Below, one piece after another: positions 10,544 through 21,775 of a stretch of 64,000 bases of DNA. This DNA is from Anagrus nilaparvatae (lineage: Eukaryota > Arthropoda > Insecta > Hymenoptera > Mymaridae): contig JAKSXM010000132.1 in NCBI GenBank assembly GCA_022575985.1, positions 8,556,001-8,620,000 of the forward strand. The letters are read 5' to 3'. A program made the translations under genes and the position numbers. The notes beneath the pieces are model-generated. The model was not told the DNA's origin and searched no databases. It saw only the letters and a list, made by a program, of their open reading frames with translations. Every line of letters begins with the position of its first letter. Within the stretch, counting starts at the first letter, position 1.

Positions 10544-10803
10544 ATACTAGCCCTCACCAGGTTTGGTCTAGAATAGGTTTTTTGGGTCGTTGATCACGAT
10601 TATTGAGGTAATTTCTATAGAAGATAAGGCTTTACTCCTAAATCAGAAATAACTAACCCCGAAGAAAGGTATTTTCGCTATATTCATTACTCTAGATGAT
10701 TTAAGGGTGAATCTCAAGTTTATTTAATATAGGGCTCCGAAATTCGTAATCAGCGACCCAAGAAACCTATATATATTAGAACAAATCTGGTGAGAGCTAG
10801 TAA
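10544..10803. mobile_element. 257-bp MITE with about 55-bp inverted repeats and TA target site
   Basis: The left end CTAGCCCTCACCAGGTTTGG (from 10547) and the right end, read inverted, CTAGCTCTCACCAGATTTGT match for about 55 bp with scattered changes. Both are flanked by TA, as for Tc1/mariner-type MITEs. The inner part of each terminal repeat carries AGGTTT(T/C)TTGGGTCG followed by (C/T)TGAT(C/T)ACGA. That is the same phrase as in the 138-bp satellite at 6415-8465, so the two repeats share an ancestor or a captured sequence. Confidence 0.8.
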
Positions 10804-10869
10804 CTATTCCCCCCCTCGCCCCACTGTAATTGAGTGTTACGACTATTAACATGGAACATGTTTATAGGG

Positions 10870-11040
10870 AGGGGGTACCTCAGAACTTGAAAATTAAGGG
10901 GGGGGTCAAATTTGTCGGTTTAAGGGGGGGGGGGGGTCGAATGAGACTTAAAATAATTTCAATTTAGGGACTTTGAAAAATCTGGGCTTAGGGACTTGGA
11001 ATAATTCGGTTTTAGGGACTTTCGAACTTTGGGAATTTTT
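10870..11040 (+). repeat. Dispersed repeat family C, copy 2
   Basis: Long G runs with TCAAATTTGTC or TCGAATG, then AATTTCAATTTAGGGACTTT, GAAAAATCTGGGCTTAGGGA and further TTAGGGACTTGGAATAATT units. It matches 21400-21560 but lacks the unique tail seen in copies 1 and 3. Confidence 0.7.
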
Positions 11041-11767
11041 TTTTTTAAAAAAATTCATCTATCATGAAGTTATTTTTTTCACTTTATTATAAAGAACTAA
11101 GAACCGAAAATTCCAATTTTTTTCACTTCCTTTTGTAATTTACTTTAGTTGCTTTTAATATGAATCACTCGACATATCCTTATCATATTTTGCTAGTTGT
11201 AAATTGTTGTTTTGTCTTTTTCTTTTTGGCATGCTTGAATTTTCTGTATACAAATTTTTTATTTTTTAAGGAATCTTTTAATAAAAAATATATTAATAGT
11301 TACCGTAATTATAAATTATAAAATAATTATTTTTATTTTATATTTTATTTTACTCATTAATATATTTTAATCTTCACTCAGACTTCTCATTATTTATAAT
11401 GACTTACTAGTTTTTAAAAAGATTTTAATAATAATAGTCTTAAGTGGGAGCAGTTTATTCATTAGATTTTTTAACGCTTACCATTGCTGTAATTATTATT
11501 TTATTATTTAAAGATATTTTAAATTTAATAACAAAAGAAAGATTTTAAAATAAAAGCGTAGAGAGGATAAAAATTTTTTTTTTCTAGAAACAAATTTTAA
11601 TGTACTTTTTCAGAAATTTAAAGTTTACATGAATAGCTGCTCTAAGTTAAATTATTATTGGCCCTGAAAAAGGCCGATTTTTTTTTTATTTATGTTTGAA
11701 GAAATTCAGTTTAAGAAAAACTAAATCTATTATTAAATTTCTTAATTTAATACACGCATACAAACAC
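11041..11767. other. AT-rich stretch without a gene
   Basis: Nothing recognised. Confidence 0.45.
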
Positions 11768-11954
11768 CAGTGGCGGATACAATTGACCCCCCCTCAGCGG
11801 TCAATTTTACATTTTTTTAGCTAATTTTACGTTAAATAATTAACGGGAAGTACCATTTTGACCCTCCAAAAAAAGTTTTAAGGACTTGTTTTAGAAAATT
11901 TTTTGTAATTTGATTCAAATGACCCCCCGAAAATATTTTCTAGATCCGCCTCTG
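11768..11954. mobile_element. 187-bp MITE, hAT-like ends (CAGTGGCGGAT)
   Basis: The left end CAGTGGCGGATACAATTGAC with a C run and the right end, read inverted, CAGAGGCGGATCTAGAAAAT with a G run form imperfect terminal inverted repeats. Such CAGNGGCGGAT ends are common in insect hAT-type MITEs. The flanks share AACAC (11763-11767 and 11955-11959), shorter than the 8-bp duplication usual for hAT, so class assignment is tentative. Confidence 0.6.
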
Positions 11955-12574
11955 AACACGAACATCTACACGTATTGAATTGATCTCACTTTTAGGAATT
12001 AAAATTCATTAATATATGCACTCCGATTAATTCAGATTTTTTTTAATCTAGTACGGTCTTCGCCCCAATTACACCGGACTAACGAAAACTGCTGAATGAA
12101 AGATTGTAAAGAAAATGAAGAATACGACGTAGAAATTTCTCGTTACACCTTATGCACTGAAGTTAAAAGCGTGACTACTAGTTTTGCTACTTTATTTCTC
12201 TTTGAAAGAGGGGAAGAACCACAGAGAAAGTCCGCACTCATCAACAGCATCCCACTGAATCTCCTTAAGAATATTTGGGTAGTACTTAACCATTTGAAAT
12301 TCTTTTGATATATTAAAAAAATTTTTATGAATATTAAATAAGTATTTTAGTTACTTTAGCAAAATTTTATGAAATTACTAGTAAACATTATACATGGTAT
12401 TAAAATTGAAAGGAGTATCTCTAAGAATTCTATAATAATTAATTAAAAATTTTAAGAACACTCTTTGGTATCTTTAGATACGCTCAAAAATAACATTTAT
12501 ACAAAAACAGTGTTTGAATTTAATAAAAAATTATATATTATATTCAGTGTTAGTGTCAAAGGAAATAATAAGAA
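11955..12574. other. Region upstream of the F-box gene
   Basis: Around 12080-12310 composition is less AT-rich. The minus strand has a short frame (MVKYYPNILKEIQWDAVDEC and 13 more residues, then stop) and the plus strand a 70-codon frame. Neither has splice sites or a recognisable domain, so I do not call a gene. The immediate 5' flank of the F-box gene contains ATTCAGTGTTAG (12542-12553), which resembles an arthropod initiator but could equally be a splice acceptor. Confidence 0.35.
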
Positions 12575-13999
12575 ATGGAAGTTGAAAATGTGTTTGTCAT
12601 CGCAAGTGTTAATATTAATAATTTCCTTAACAACGACTGCTTGATAAATATTTTTGAATACCTATCTTTCGATGATAAGTTGAGCATTGAATTAGTTTGC
12701 AAAAGGTGGAAAAGCCTTGGAAAACTTTTATGGCGTGGAGTGAAAAGTTTTGAAATAAACATTCAGCGTGGTAACTACAACTTTTTTTTAAACGTGATAA
12801 GAAGATGCGGTCCATATTTAAATGATTTATTTATTGATCTGGATGAGGATGTTAACTTTTCATCAATATTTTATGAAATTTCAATCCATTGTCAAAATAT
12901 TATCCGTTTTAAATTAAAAAATTGTCCTTATAATGTCGAAAGAAATCTTGGATTATTTTTTCAAAATAATAGAAATATATCCAGTATTCAATTGACCGAC
13001 TCACAATTAAATGGTGAAAGTTTATTAAAGTTATCTGCGAATAACTTGAAAGAATTACATCTATATGATTGCTATTTTCATGTAGAATGTTACTTGCATA
13101 AATTTGTATTGGAACTAAAAAATTTAGAAGTAATAAATATTTATATTAATAATGATGATAATAATAAGATACTTGATACTTTGAATCGCAGTAATTGTGA
13201 AAATCTTCGTGAAATTTCCTATTTTAGTGGAAATAATTGCATAACCGATTTATCTAAATTGATTTGCAAGCAAAAAAATTTATTTAAACTTAATATCAAA
13301 TGTAATTATGTAAACAAAATTTTTTTAGATAGCTTACAAGGATCTTCTCTTCGAGAATTAGAAACTCGAATCGATGAACACACGTCTCATAGTCTTTACC
13401 GTTTAGAAAATTTAACTGTTCTGAAATGCCGTACTTACGATTTGTCTGATGAAGTTGTAAAAAATTTAGTAAAATGTCAAAATTTGAAAAAAATTGATAT
13501 TGATGTAGCAGAATCTTTTTTAACGGAGGAGGGTGAAAATAATTTTGCTGGCTTTACTAATTTAGAATCAATTGCATACAGTGGTGTTGTAATAAGTATT
13601 GGTAGAATTTTGTATGCTTTATCACGATATAATAATAATTTAAAAGTAATAAATTTAAAAGAATGTCGCATTACGGATTCAGACTTACAAAAAATTACCT
13701 CACATAAAAATTTAACACATTTAACACTATCTATAATGATTGTTAAAAATATTGAAATTCTACTTAATATGATAAACGAGTTATTGAATTTAAAAAAAAT
13801 TGAAATGTATGAATGCTTAAATCAATATCAAACAATAAAAAGTTCATTTTTTAAAAAAATAAATGATACGAAAATTGAACGTGGAGATGAAACAGTTTTA
13901 AAAATATTCGTTGATTATGAAGAATTCGAATTATTTGATAAAGACTTACTTTTAATATCAATTTGCAAACTACCCTTGAGAGGATTATTTATAAGATAA
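12575..13999 (+). CDS. F-box / leucine-rich-repeat protein, single exon, 474 aa
   Basis: Likely substrate-recognition subunit of an SCF ubiquitin ligase, acting in cytosol or nucleus. Residues about 16-58 form an F-box: NNFLNNDCLINIFEYLSFDD, then the LELVCKRW-type half (here IELVCKRWKSL) and a following LLWRGVK. The rest is about ten leucine-rich repeats of the NLxxLxLxxC type, for example LKELHLYDC near 145, NLKKIDI near 295, NLKVINLKECRITDSDLQKI near 355 and NLKKIEMYEC near 415. There is no signal peptide or membrane segment. The start at 12575 gives MEVENV and places the F-box near the N-terminus as usual. No intron interrupts the 1.4-kb frame, unusual for a conserved insect FBXL gene and suggestive of a retrocopy or a fast-expanding family. 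AATAAA lies just past the stop. The substrate is unknown. Confidence 0.82.
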   Translation: MEVENVFVIASVNINNFLNNDCLINIFEYLSFDDKLSIELVCKRWKSLGKLLWRGVKSFEINIQRGNYNFFLNVIRRCGPYLNDLFIDLDEDVNFSSIFYEISIHCQNIIRFKLKNCPYNVERNLGLFFQNNRNISSIQLTDSQLNGESLLKLSANNLKELHLYDCYFHVECYLHKFVLELKNLEVINIYINNDDNNKILDTLNRSNCENLREISYFSGNNCITDLSKLICKQKNLFKLNIKCNYVNKIFLDSLQGSSLRELETRIDEHTSHSLYRLENLTVLKCRTYDLSDEVVKNLVKCQNLKKIDIDVAESFLTEEGENNFAGFTNLESIAYSGVVISIGRILYALSRYNNNLKVINLKECRITDSDLQKITSHKNLTHLTLSIMIVKNIEILLNMINELLNLKKIEMYECLNQYQTIKSSFFKKINDTKIERGDETVLKIFVDYEEFELFDKDLLLISICKLPLRGLFIR

Positions 14000-14558
14000 A
14001 ATAAAATAAGTATTTTGGATTTAAATTATAAAATACACACACATACATATTAGAGCATCATGAGATGAGACCAAAGAGTACTGATATTTTGAGACTCGAG
14101 ACGACACGAGACTTATATCGGGACTCACGAAAAGTATCGAAGCATAATATAATAAAAATTATTTTAAGAAATTTATCGACCTTATTGGGCATATATATGG
14201 GCATATATATATTTTTTTAAATACTCCGCAATTTATGAGTAAATCGGTAAGGTAGTTATTGCGCAATCATGCACACCGATTTGAAAATACCTGTTTCGAG
14301 AAAAAGGCGTTTGAAGTTTCAAAACAAATTTTTCGGTACTTTTTTGTTAATTTTAATGATTAAATTAATTTTTTTTTTAATTTTTTTTTTAAATTAACTT
14401 AGAAAAACTAATAACAAAGAAATATAGAGCATAAGCATAAGATTCGGTCAAGTATTTTTGCAGATATGTTAAGTAGAAGAAATAAAAACGTTGTTTTTCA
14501 AAAATCCAAAAATTTTTTTTTGTTGATAAAAATGAATTTTTTTTTTTTTTTAACTTAC
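14000..14558. repeat. GAGAC-type minisatellite remnant in AT-rich DNA
   Basis: Between about 14060 and 14130 short phrases such as GAGATGAGACC, GAGACTCGAGACGACACGAG and ACTTATATCGGGACTC echo the much purer array at 20510-20680. The remainder to 14558 is AT-rich without features. Confidence 0.4.
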
Positions 14559-14611
14559 CAGTCGTCTGCGATCTCGGGTGCATACAATAACCCTTCAATT
14601 TCCTCGTATTC

Positions 14612-15429
14612 GTCTTATTTTTGACTTTTTTATTATATTTAAGAAAAAAAAAAATTGACCGCGCTCGCAAAATACGCTAAAACGTATACTTAGAGTAGGA
14701 GTTTTGAAATAATAATTTTTTTGCATACTTTTGAGACATATATGAAGTGATTTATACACACAAAAAATTTCGCTTTCCAAAAAAAAAAAATATAGTATAA
14801 GTACCCTTTAAGTTAGTCTGAGAAATAAAGATATGTAGGTTCATAATCGTCAACATTTAAAACTTTACTTGTTAAAATTAATTTTTCTAAATTTGGACAG
14901 TTAAAAATTATTTCATTAAGACATTTCAAGTATTTATTTATAATTACATATTGTATATTTAATCAATTTAATTATAAACTCACTTGACATTTCAATTTTA
15001 AGAAACTGTTTATAAAAAAGCCTAACTGTTTTCCAAAAAAACTCAATATCAATATTTGCAATGCTGATTGCTTAACTTTTTTATTCTAATATATCGTGAA
15101 GTGTTTTTGGTGTCTTACTTCGAATTATAATCAACGAATATCCGTAAATTTTTTTGGACTAATTTTTGAACAGAAGAAATTTATTTCCTATTTCAAAAAA
15201 ACTAATAGTAATGAAATCTTTCTTAATTGTTAGAAATTGGATAGGTATAAAATATGTGTGTAAATTAAGTGTATTAAGAAAGAACAACAGAAAAGATTGT
15301 TGTTGAAGCCATCTTTTCTTACATGCTTTCTTCTTTAACAAAATTTTCTCATCTTTCGCAGGCGCGCACTTTTTTCTTATTTTTAACGATTATGCTAATA
15401 TTAATACACATTTTATTTTATTTTCATTT
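14612..15429. other. AT-rich stretch without a gene
   Basis: Several lysine/phenylalanine-rich open frames occur on the minus strand but have no domain, start context or splice logic. Nothing else is recognised. Confidence 0.45.
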
Positions 15430-15964
15430 TTAAGGAGTTAGGAGGGTAAATAAAAATGATGGCAGATCTGAATGAAACTGGAAAATTATTGAATTTAAAC
15501 ATTTTTAAAGTTGAATAGAACTTGGTTTTACCTTTGTTTCCACATTAATTTTCATTTTATTGCAAATTAAAAATAGGCAGTTTAACATTGCTCTTATGGA
15601 AATTCATATTTGGAGCTTACAAAAAGTATGATAGTGATGACACAGGGAGATGAAACTAATTAAATATGATAAATAAATTGTCAAAGATTATATTTTCAAT
15701 TTATTTTATCTAGGTTACCACATTCAATCATTAATTATTCGGTGAAAAACAAGTTTTAGCAAGTAACATAACCTAAAATAATAATGTTTTTTCATAATTT
15801 ATAAAATAAAAATAACTTTTTTTTTGCAATAATATTACATAATAAAGACATTTTTTAATATTTTTACGACTAATTTTATTTTAAACTGCAAATTATAAAA
15901 AAAAAATAGCGTCGGTAATGTGGATATTGACTCAAATTTTTTATTTACCCTCCTAACTCCTTAA
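15430..15964. mobile_element. 527-bp MITE with GGAGTTAGGAGGGTAAATAA ends, TTAA flanks
   Basis: The terminal inverted repeats begin GGAGTTAGGAGGGTAAATAA, extend to about 23 bp, and match at both ends (15434 onward; ending 15960). Both are bounded by TTAA (15430-15433, 15961-15964). TTAA may be a piggyBac-type target duplication or part of the repeat itself, since TTAA is palindromic. The termini do not start with CC as piggyBac ends usually do. There is no coding capacity. Confidence 0.65.
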
Positions 15965-16610
15965 ATATCAAACAGTAAAAAATAATCCTTTTTAATTCAG
16001 GTGAGTACGTAATAAAATTAAAGGACTTATTTAAAACCATGATAAAAACGGAACACCTTAGTGCCTTGGGCAATAATTTTGGAATATTCTGATACAATCA
16101 AATAAAATATTATAATAATGTATATTCAAATGTTTAAAAATTAAAAAATGCCCTAAAAAATTAATTATTATAATTTATAGTTTTAATTTTATTTTGCATA
16201 AATATTTATTTACAACATATGATTTGAGTATATTTTTTATTTTGTAAAAAATATGATCTATTCGAATAATATTTTTATCGCTTGGTTTGTTAACGGTGCT
16301 TATTAGTTTTGTAAATCAAATAAAAGTGCAGATTATATAATTTAAATAGTGTTTTTTTATTGACTTTATCATCATATCCTTTGAAAGTTTGAAGCATTAA
16401 TGATGTTGAAAGATAACTTTCAAAATTAATTTTTTTTTATTTTAACCAAAGATACATATCTAACATTTATCTAATTCGATGAATTAATTATTGTCACAGT
16501 ATGTAATACACATCGTGGAGAAAATAAAAAATTTTCAAAAAAAATTTTAGGGTTGTACTCTTTATTAACCATTTGCTTAACGTCATAAAAAATAATTTAA
16601 TGATTTTTTT
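15965..16610. other. AT-rich 3' flank of the VWC gene
   Basis: No gene seen. On the minus strand this is downstream of the VWC-gene stop and would contain its 3' UTR. Confidence 0.4.
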
Positions 16611-18030
16611 TTAATTACAAATCCATTTTTCACAGCAATCGTCATTTAAATCGTAGCCAATTTTATAACCATTTAAACATAACAATGATTTTGGTGGCTT
16701 TTTCCAAACAGGTGGACATTCACTTTTTTTACAAATTATTTCACCAGAATCACAATAGCATTCTTTGTCACAGCCCATATCTCTAATTCTAAAATTTGAA
16801 TTATTTTTATAAATTTTTCCTTTGTACGTACAAATTCCAATACTTTTACATTGAACCTTAAAAAAATAAAAATTTAATTAAATTAAAATTTTTGTTGTTG
16901 AATTTTAAAAAATTTTTGCTTACTTTAGGACAACAATTAGGTGATTGCGGTTTGAATTTTTTTTCTAAAATTTCATATTCTTCACAAATTCTGTTAGGAT
17001 GTTCCCATGCATATTCTTTTGTTCCTTTGCAATATAATTTTTTGCAATCAAAGTAATTTTGTTTAATGCAAGTGCATTTTTGTGAACAATCGATATAATA
17101 GCTTTCTCCATAATTATATATTTTATTATTATAATTGCATTTAATACTATTCAGCTCTTTGTCATCTTTAGAATTGTTGATCATTGGTTTCAGTGTAATT
17201 TTTCCATGTGTTACTTTGAATTCGTCTAATTTGTTTATTTCATTGTTGGCTAATAAAAAATCATAATTCAATTAATTCACTTATTAATTTTAGGTAAATC
17301 ATTAATTTATTGCCTTTTCTCCAATAAAAAATTTTCAAAATACATAACAAACTTTTTTGGATAGGGTAACCCTTAGTATATAAAATTATTATGGTAAAAA
17401 TACACTTGAAATGTACAACAAAATGCAGAATAACCTCCAAATGAATGCCCTAAAATTTTCACACATTTTCACATACTGTAAATAAGATCCCCCGTAACTT
17501 TTTAGCCTTCTATAATATTAAAACTGCCCAAAATAAAACCAGTTTTTAGCCATTTTTTAACAATAAATTTTTATATAAAACCGACTAGACGCACACATAA
17601 AATAGTTTCAAAAACTTTTTTGGTCAGGTTAACCCCCGGAAATAAAATTCTAACTATAAAATAAAAAATAATTTTTTGATTCTTCGCTATTTGTCTATAC
17701 TAAAATTAAAAAAAATAAATAATCTCAATAAACGACTTGAAGAACAAAGAAAATTATTTTTTAAAAATTTTTCTTGTTTTCGCAAGAGAATTATTTTTTC
17801 CGCGTTACATGTTTAAAAAATAGTCGAATGAAAAAAAGAAGAAAATTTTTTATGGCGATCAAAATTTCCATAAAATACTGCATTACAAAAGTTATATAAA
17901 ACTTCGTCTAGCAACATTATTCTCCAGAAAATAAAAAAATTAAATTATCAATAACCAAGAAAATAAACTTACCAGATGAAAATTTAATAATAAAAAATAT
18001 AAAAATAAAAAATAGTAAAAATTTATTCAT
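16611..18030 (-). CDS. Secreted double-VWC-domain protein, 3 exons, 209 aa
   Basis: Assembled by joining three minus-strand exons: 18030-17973, 17249-16924 and 16856-16611. Donors are CTG|GTAAGT and AAA|GTAAGC, and acceptors are TATTAG and TTTAAG. The frame stays open across both joins and ends at TAA. Exon 1 encodes the hydrophobic signal peptide (residues about 1-20, MNKFLLFFIFIFFIIKFSSA). Residues 57-131 and 137-208 are two von Willebrand factor C domains, each with ten cysteines in the expected order, including the CxC and CCP-x-x-C signatures of the first and the terminal CC-x4-C of the second. VWC domains bind growth factors of the BMP family or other extracellular proteins. This short secreted form could be an extracellular modulator or a secreted effector. 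The partner is unknown. No transmembrane segment or GPI signal is visible. Intron lengths are about 723 and 67 bp. Confidence 0.87.
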
Positions 18031-20504
18031 TTTTTTATAAATTAAATTGTTAAAATATTCTTTAAAACTAAGTCAGATACTTAAATATACGTACTAATTT
18101 AATTAAAAAATGAATTTAGAATTTATAGAAATTTTTTTATTTACTTAAAATAATACACTTTATCAAATATTTTACAAAAAAAAAATCCTTCATAAAAAAA
18201 TCAGAATAGTAAATTAGTATAATTCAATGAATTTTTTTTGTGTAAATTATGTCAGATGTATTGATAAATTTAAGTATAATTTTGAGTCACTATTTATATC
18301 TTACACATATGTAATTTTAATTTTAATAAAAGTTTGATTTCATAAATTAATTAATTTAATGTAGTCAAAATTCTGCCTCGTTTTAACCTTGAAAATTAAT
18401 CCATAAGTTAAGAGCAGGTTTACAAATATAAATTTTCTAGCTCCATAGGCGTCAAAATATGCCCAAATCTAATTTTAAAAATTATTGCATATGACTTACA
18501 TGTAAGATGAATATTAAAATAAAGATAGAAAATATAGATAATTACCACATAAAAATTTATTGCAAATTATACACAATTTTAAGAAACTTTAGAAAATTAG
18601 TTTACCAGAGATTTCAAGGGGTCGCTTGAAAAATTGGTCATTTTGAAAGGGTATTACGATAAATTTTTTTTTTAAATTAAAAAAATATTATAAAATATGC
18701 GACATACTTAAATTTAAAAAAACAAAAATAATTATACCTTATCACTTAACACATAATTATTATAATGTTATATACATGTTAAATTAAATATAAATTGAAA
18801 ATTTTTAATATAAATATATCATGAAAATTTGAAACTCGTTTTATGTAAACTTATAATTAAAAAAATTAATCTTATTTAATATTTTTATTTATAAAGAGAG
18901 TATTCCATATTTGGGTATATAAAGTGAAATGAAGTTAGTGACACCTTGTGATATTTTTATATCATTTCAAAAATTTTAGTTATTGGGTCTGAAGGTTGTC
19001 TTTGCTTAAATCTGTTTTTATAAAATTTATTGATTAGAAAAAAAATTCGTAATCCTAATTTTTGAGGTTTAGGACCCAAAATATTTTGATAGCTGTAATT
19101 TATTTTGTAAATTATTATTAAAAATTTTTTCTACAGGTTCAAAATATCCAAAACTATCCAGTATAATAGAAAAGTCAATTTAATCTCCCTAACCATCCTT
19201 AACTCTCCTTACAAAACTCTTTTTTGATACCCAACCCAATCAATATCATCAAAAATGTATCAAAAGAAATTTAATAAAAAAAAAAGTAGCAGTAAAAGTA
19301 TTATCATTTAGATCTTAATCCATATATGCACCTAATATTCATCAATACATAATAAAGAAAAAAAAAATCGATTAACCTGTTCGCAAATCGACAAGTCGAT
19401 AAATAATCTTGCAATTATTTTTTTTATACATAAAAGTTCGATGAACCATAATACAATATATTGAATCTTTTAATTTTTTGTATTAAAAAATAAAAGAATT
19501 GAGTTTTAATAAATTTATCTGAATAAAATAAGATAAGAAATATTTAATAATTGATGTACACGTGTGTGTTGTATAAAAAGTAAAATTACTATTGCAGATC
19601 TCTGATATTGAATTATTTTTTTTATTTCTTATTGTTCTTTAAGAATGAAATTTTAATTTTAGTGAATGATTATTAATCATTTTTGGTTTTACTTCTGATT
19701 TCTCAATCGGAATTTAATGTATTGATCTTAATATTCGTACTTTAGTACTAGAGTGTGATGGTAATATCTTTTTAGAATTTTACTTTCTTTTTAACCTGTA
19801 AATAATATTTTTAAAAATATTTTTTGTGCGCTGTAACTTTACCATAATAGTCCTCGTTTGTTTTAGGATGAAAATTTTATTTGTCATATTTGAAAAGAAA
19901 ATTTTCAATTTGAATTCTTATTGTTCGTAGGACAATCACACTATATAGTCTGGTATACCAGCAGTACGTACCTCAGATTCCAGTATCTTGGAGTTTTATT
20001 TAGAAACAAATTTTGTTACTTAAAAATTTTTTTTTACGAATAAAGAATCTCCTGCGTATAAACATAATGGTTTCTACTCTAATTTGGCTCTAGTTGTTCT
20101 GGCGGGTCATAGCAATCGATCCAAATTAGTTTTTTCGAAAGTACGAAAGTACAACTAAAAATAAGTAGTTTCAGTCTCTTTTGGCTTTTTAAATAGATCA
20201 AATCTTTGATTTTTGGCATCCATATTTGTGTTTTTGGCCTACTTTTTAAAATTAACTCAAATTTTACTTATTTTTACTTATAAATGCTTACTTCGCAGTG
20301 AAAAATATTTTCATTTGAAAAATATTTTTAATTATGCGAAATTTCCCGCAGAATTTGATTCTGGGTTCCAAAATTTAATTTAGACTGCGCATGTGCGAGA
20401 ATTAACGTTTTTCATAAAAATGCCTTTCAGGTTAAATAAATAAAATTAGCAGATTTGATTTTCCTTGACTTGCATTCAATCATTACAAGCGGATTATTTT
20501 TTCA
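18031..20504. other. Gene-free AT-rich stretch
   Basis: Upstream of the VWC gene on its strand, so its promoter and 5' UTR lie in the first few hundred bases, but no core motif stands out. The rest is AT-rich without recognisable elements. Confidence 0.45.
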
Positions 20505-20685
20505 TTGTAATTAGTGCTTCACGCGAGACCGAGATTTTTTTGGTCTCGTCTCGGTCTCGTCTCGAAAAGCGAGACGAGATCGAGACGAGATCTGCCAATA
20601 AAAATTACGAGACGAGACCGAGACTTAAAAAAGTCTCGACGAGAAATCTCGAAGTCTCGAAAATTTCTCATAGAATAAATAATTT
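20505..20685. repeat. GAGAC/GTCTC minisatellite with inverted halves
   Basis: Dense runs of GAGACCGAGAC-type 5-6-bp units, first on one strand (GGTCTCGTCTCGGTCTCGTC, about 20540-20562) and then on the other (GCGAGACGAGATCGAGACGA, about 20570-20590, and again to 20640). The arrangement can fold back on itself. Units of this type occur in insect hAT-like MITEs. An apparent 110-codon frame across it is a translation of the repeat. Confidence 0.75.
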
Positions 20686-21369
20686 AAATAAAAACTTTTT
20701 TTTCCAATCAGCAACTTCTTTAAAAATGAAAATTTTTGGAATCTTTAATTTAAGTTGTTATATAGAAATAAAAACATGTATTGTAGAAGTCATATAATAA
20801 GTTTTTTTTTTTAAGAATATTAATTTAAATTTATAGGTATAGCTTCATAAAATTAAATAAAAACTATAAATTCGTAAAATAAAATTTAAATAAATATTAT
20901 TATTATAATCATCATATATTTACAATCCTGTTTATAATATGTAGCTTCCTACAAAAAAAGACTAGAGATTGAGGGCATTATAAAAAATTTATATAAAGGT
21001 ATCCAATATTTTTTTCAATTAAAATATTCTTTTTTTTGAGATTGATTTTATTTTTAATTTTCAAGAAATAATAATAAAAGTTTTGTGACTTGTGTAATGT
21101 AATAAATAACTACACAAATACATATATATTTTAAATATTAAATAATGGTGTTTTATAAAGGTATTTATGATACCATATTCTTTAATAACTGGAAAAAAAC
21201 TCTTGTTTTATTACCGGTAGTATAAAATTCAAATCAATTAATATGTGTATCCATGATTAATATACAAAAATTGTACATCAAAAATGTATACAGAGAGCAC
21301 TATTAAATCCATTTAAATTTTTGTTATCAATAAGTAAATAATTAAAAGTTTTCAAGTTCACATATAGTT
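20686..21369. other. AT-rich stretch without a gene
   Basis: Nothing recognised. Confidence 0.45.
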
Positions 21370-21775
21370 TTTTCAAATTTGTCCTATTTAAGGGGAGAGG
21401 GGTCAAATTTGTCCTATTTAAGGGGGGGGGGTCAAATAAGGTAGAATAATTTCAATTTAGGGACTTTGAAAAATCTGGGCTTAGGGACTTTGAATAATAT
21501 AGGTTTAAGAATTTAGAATAATATCGATTTAGAGACTTGGAATAATTCAGGTTTAGGGACTTGGAATAATTTTGATTTAGGGAGCCAGAATAATTTGCAT
21601 TTAGGGGATTAAAATAATTTGAGTTTAGAATCTTAACATCTGGTAAGGTGATAATTACAAATTAGAAAATTAGAAAATTGTATTGTAATGTTGAGTAACA
21701 TTTGTATAGTCCTCAGCTGGAAGTAAACATGTTCCATACATTTAGGTTGTGTTTACACAAACCGCTTATAAGTTT
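21370..21775 (+). repeat. Dispersed repeat family C, copy 3 (fullest)
   Basis: Order: two TCAAATTTGTCCTATTTAAG units with G runs; AATTTCAATTTAGGGACTTT; about six diverged 20-24-bp TTTAGGGACTTGGAATAATT units; and the unique tail from TTAGAATCTTAACATCTGGT to GGTTGTGTTTACACAAACCG. It covers both the part shared with 10870-11040 and the part shared with 5310-5555, linking those copies into one family of at least 400 bp. Confidence 0.75.

Noticed and set aside
12096..12308. 70-codon plus frame and a 33-codon minus frame upstream of the F-box gene
   Set aside because: Composition is somewhat protein-like, but there are no splice sites, no recognised domain, and the two frames compete. Left as unassigned.
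12556..12815. Minus-strand frames opposite the F-box gene start
   Set aside because: Antisense shadows of a domain-supported gene.
20465..20797. 110-codon frame rich in ETR/SR
   Set aside because: Its core is the GAGAC minisatellite.
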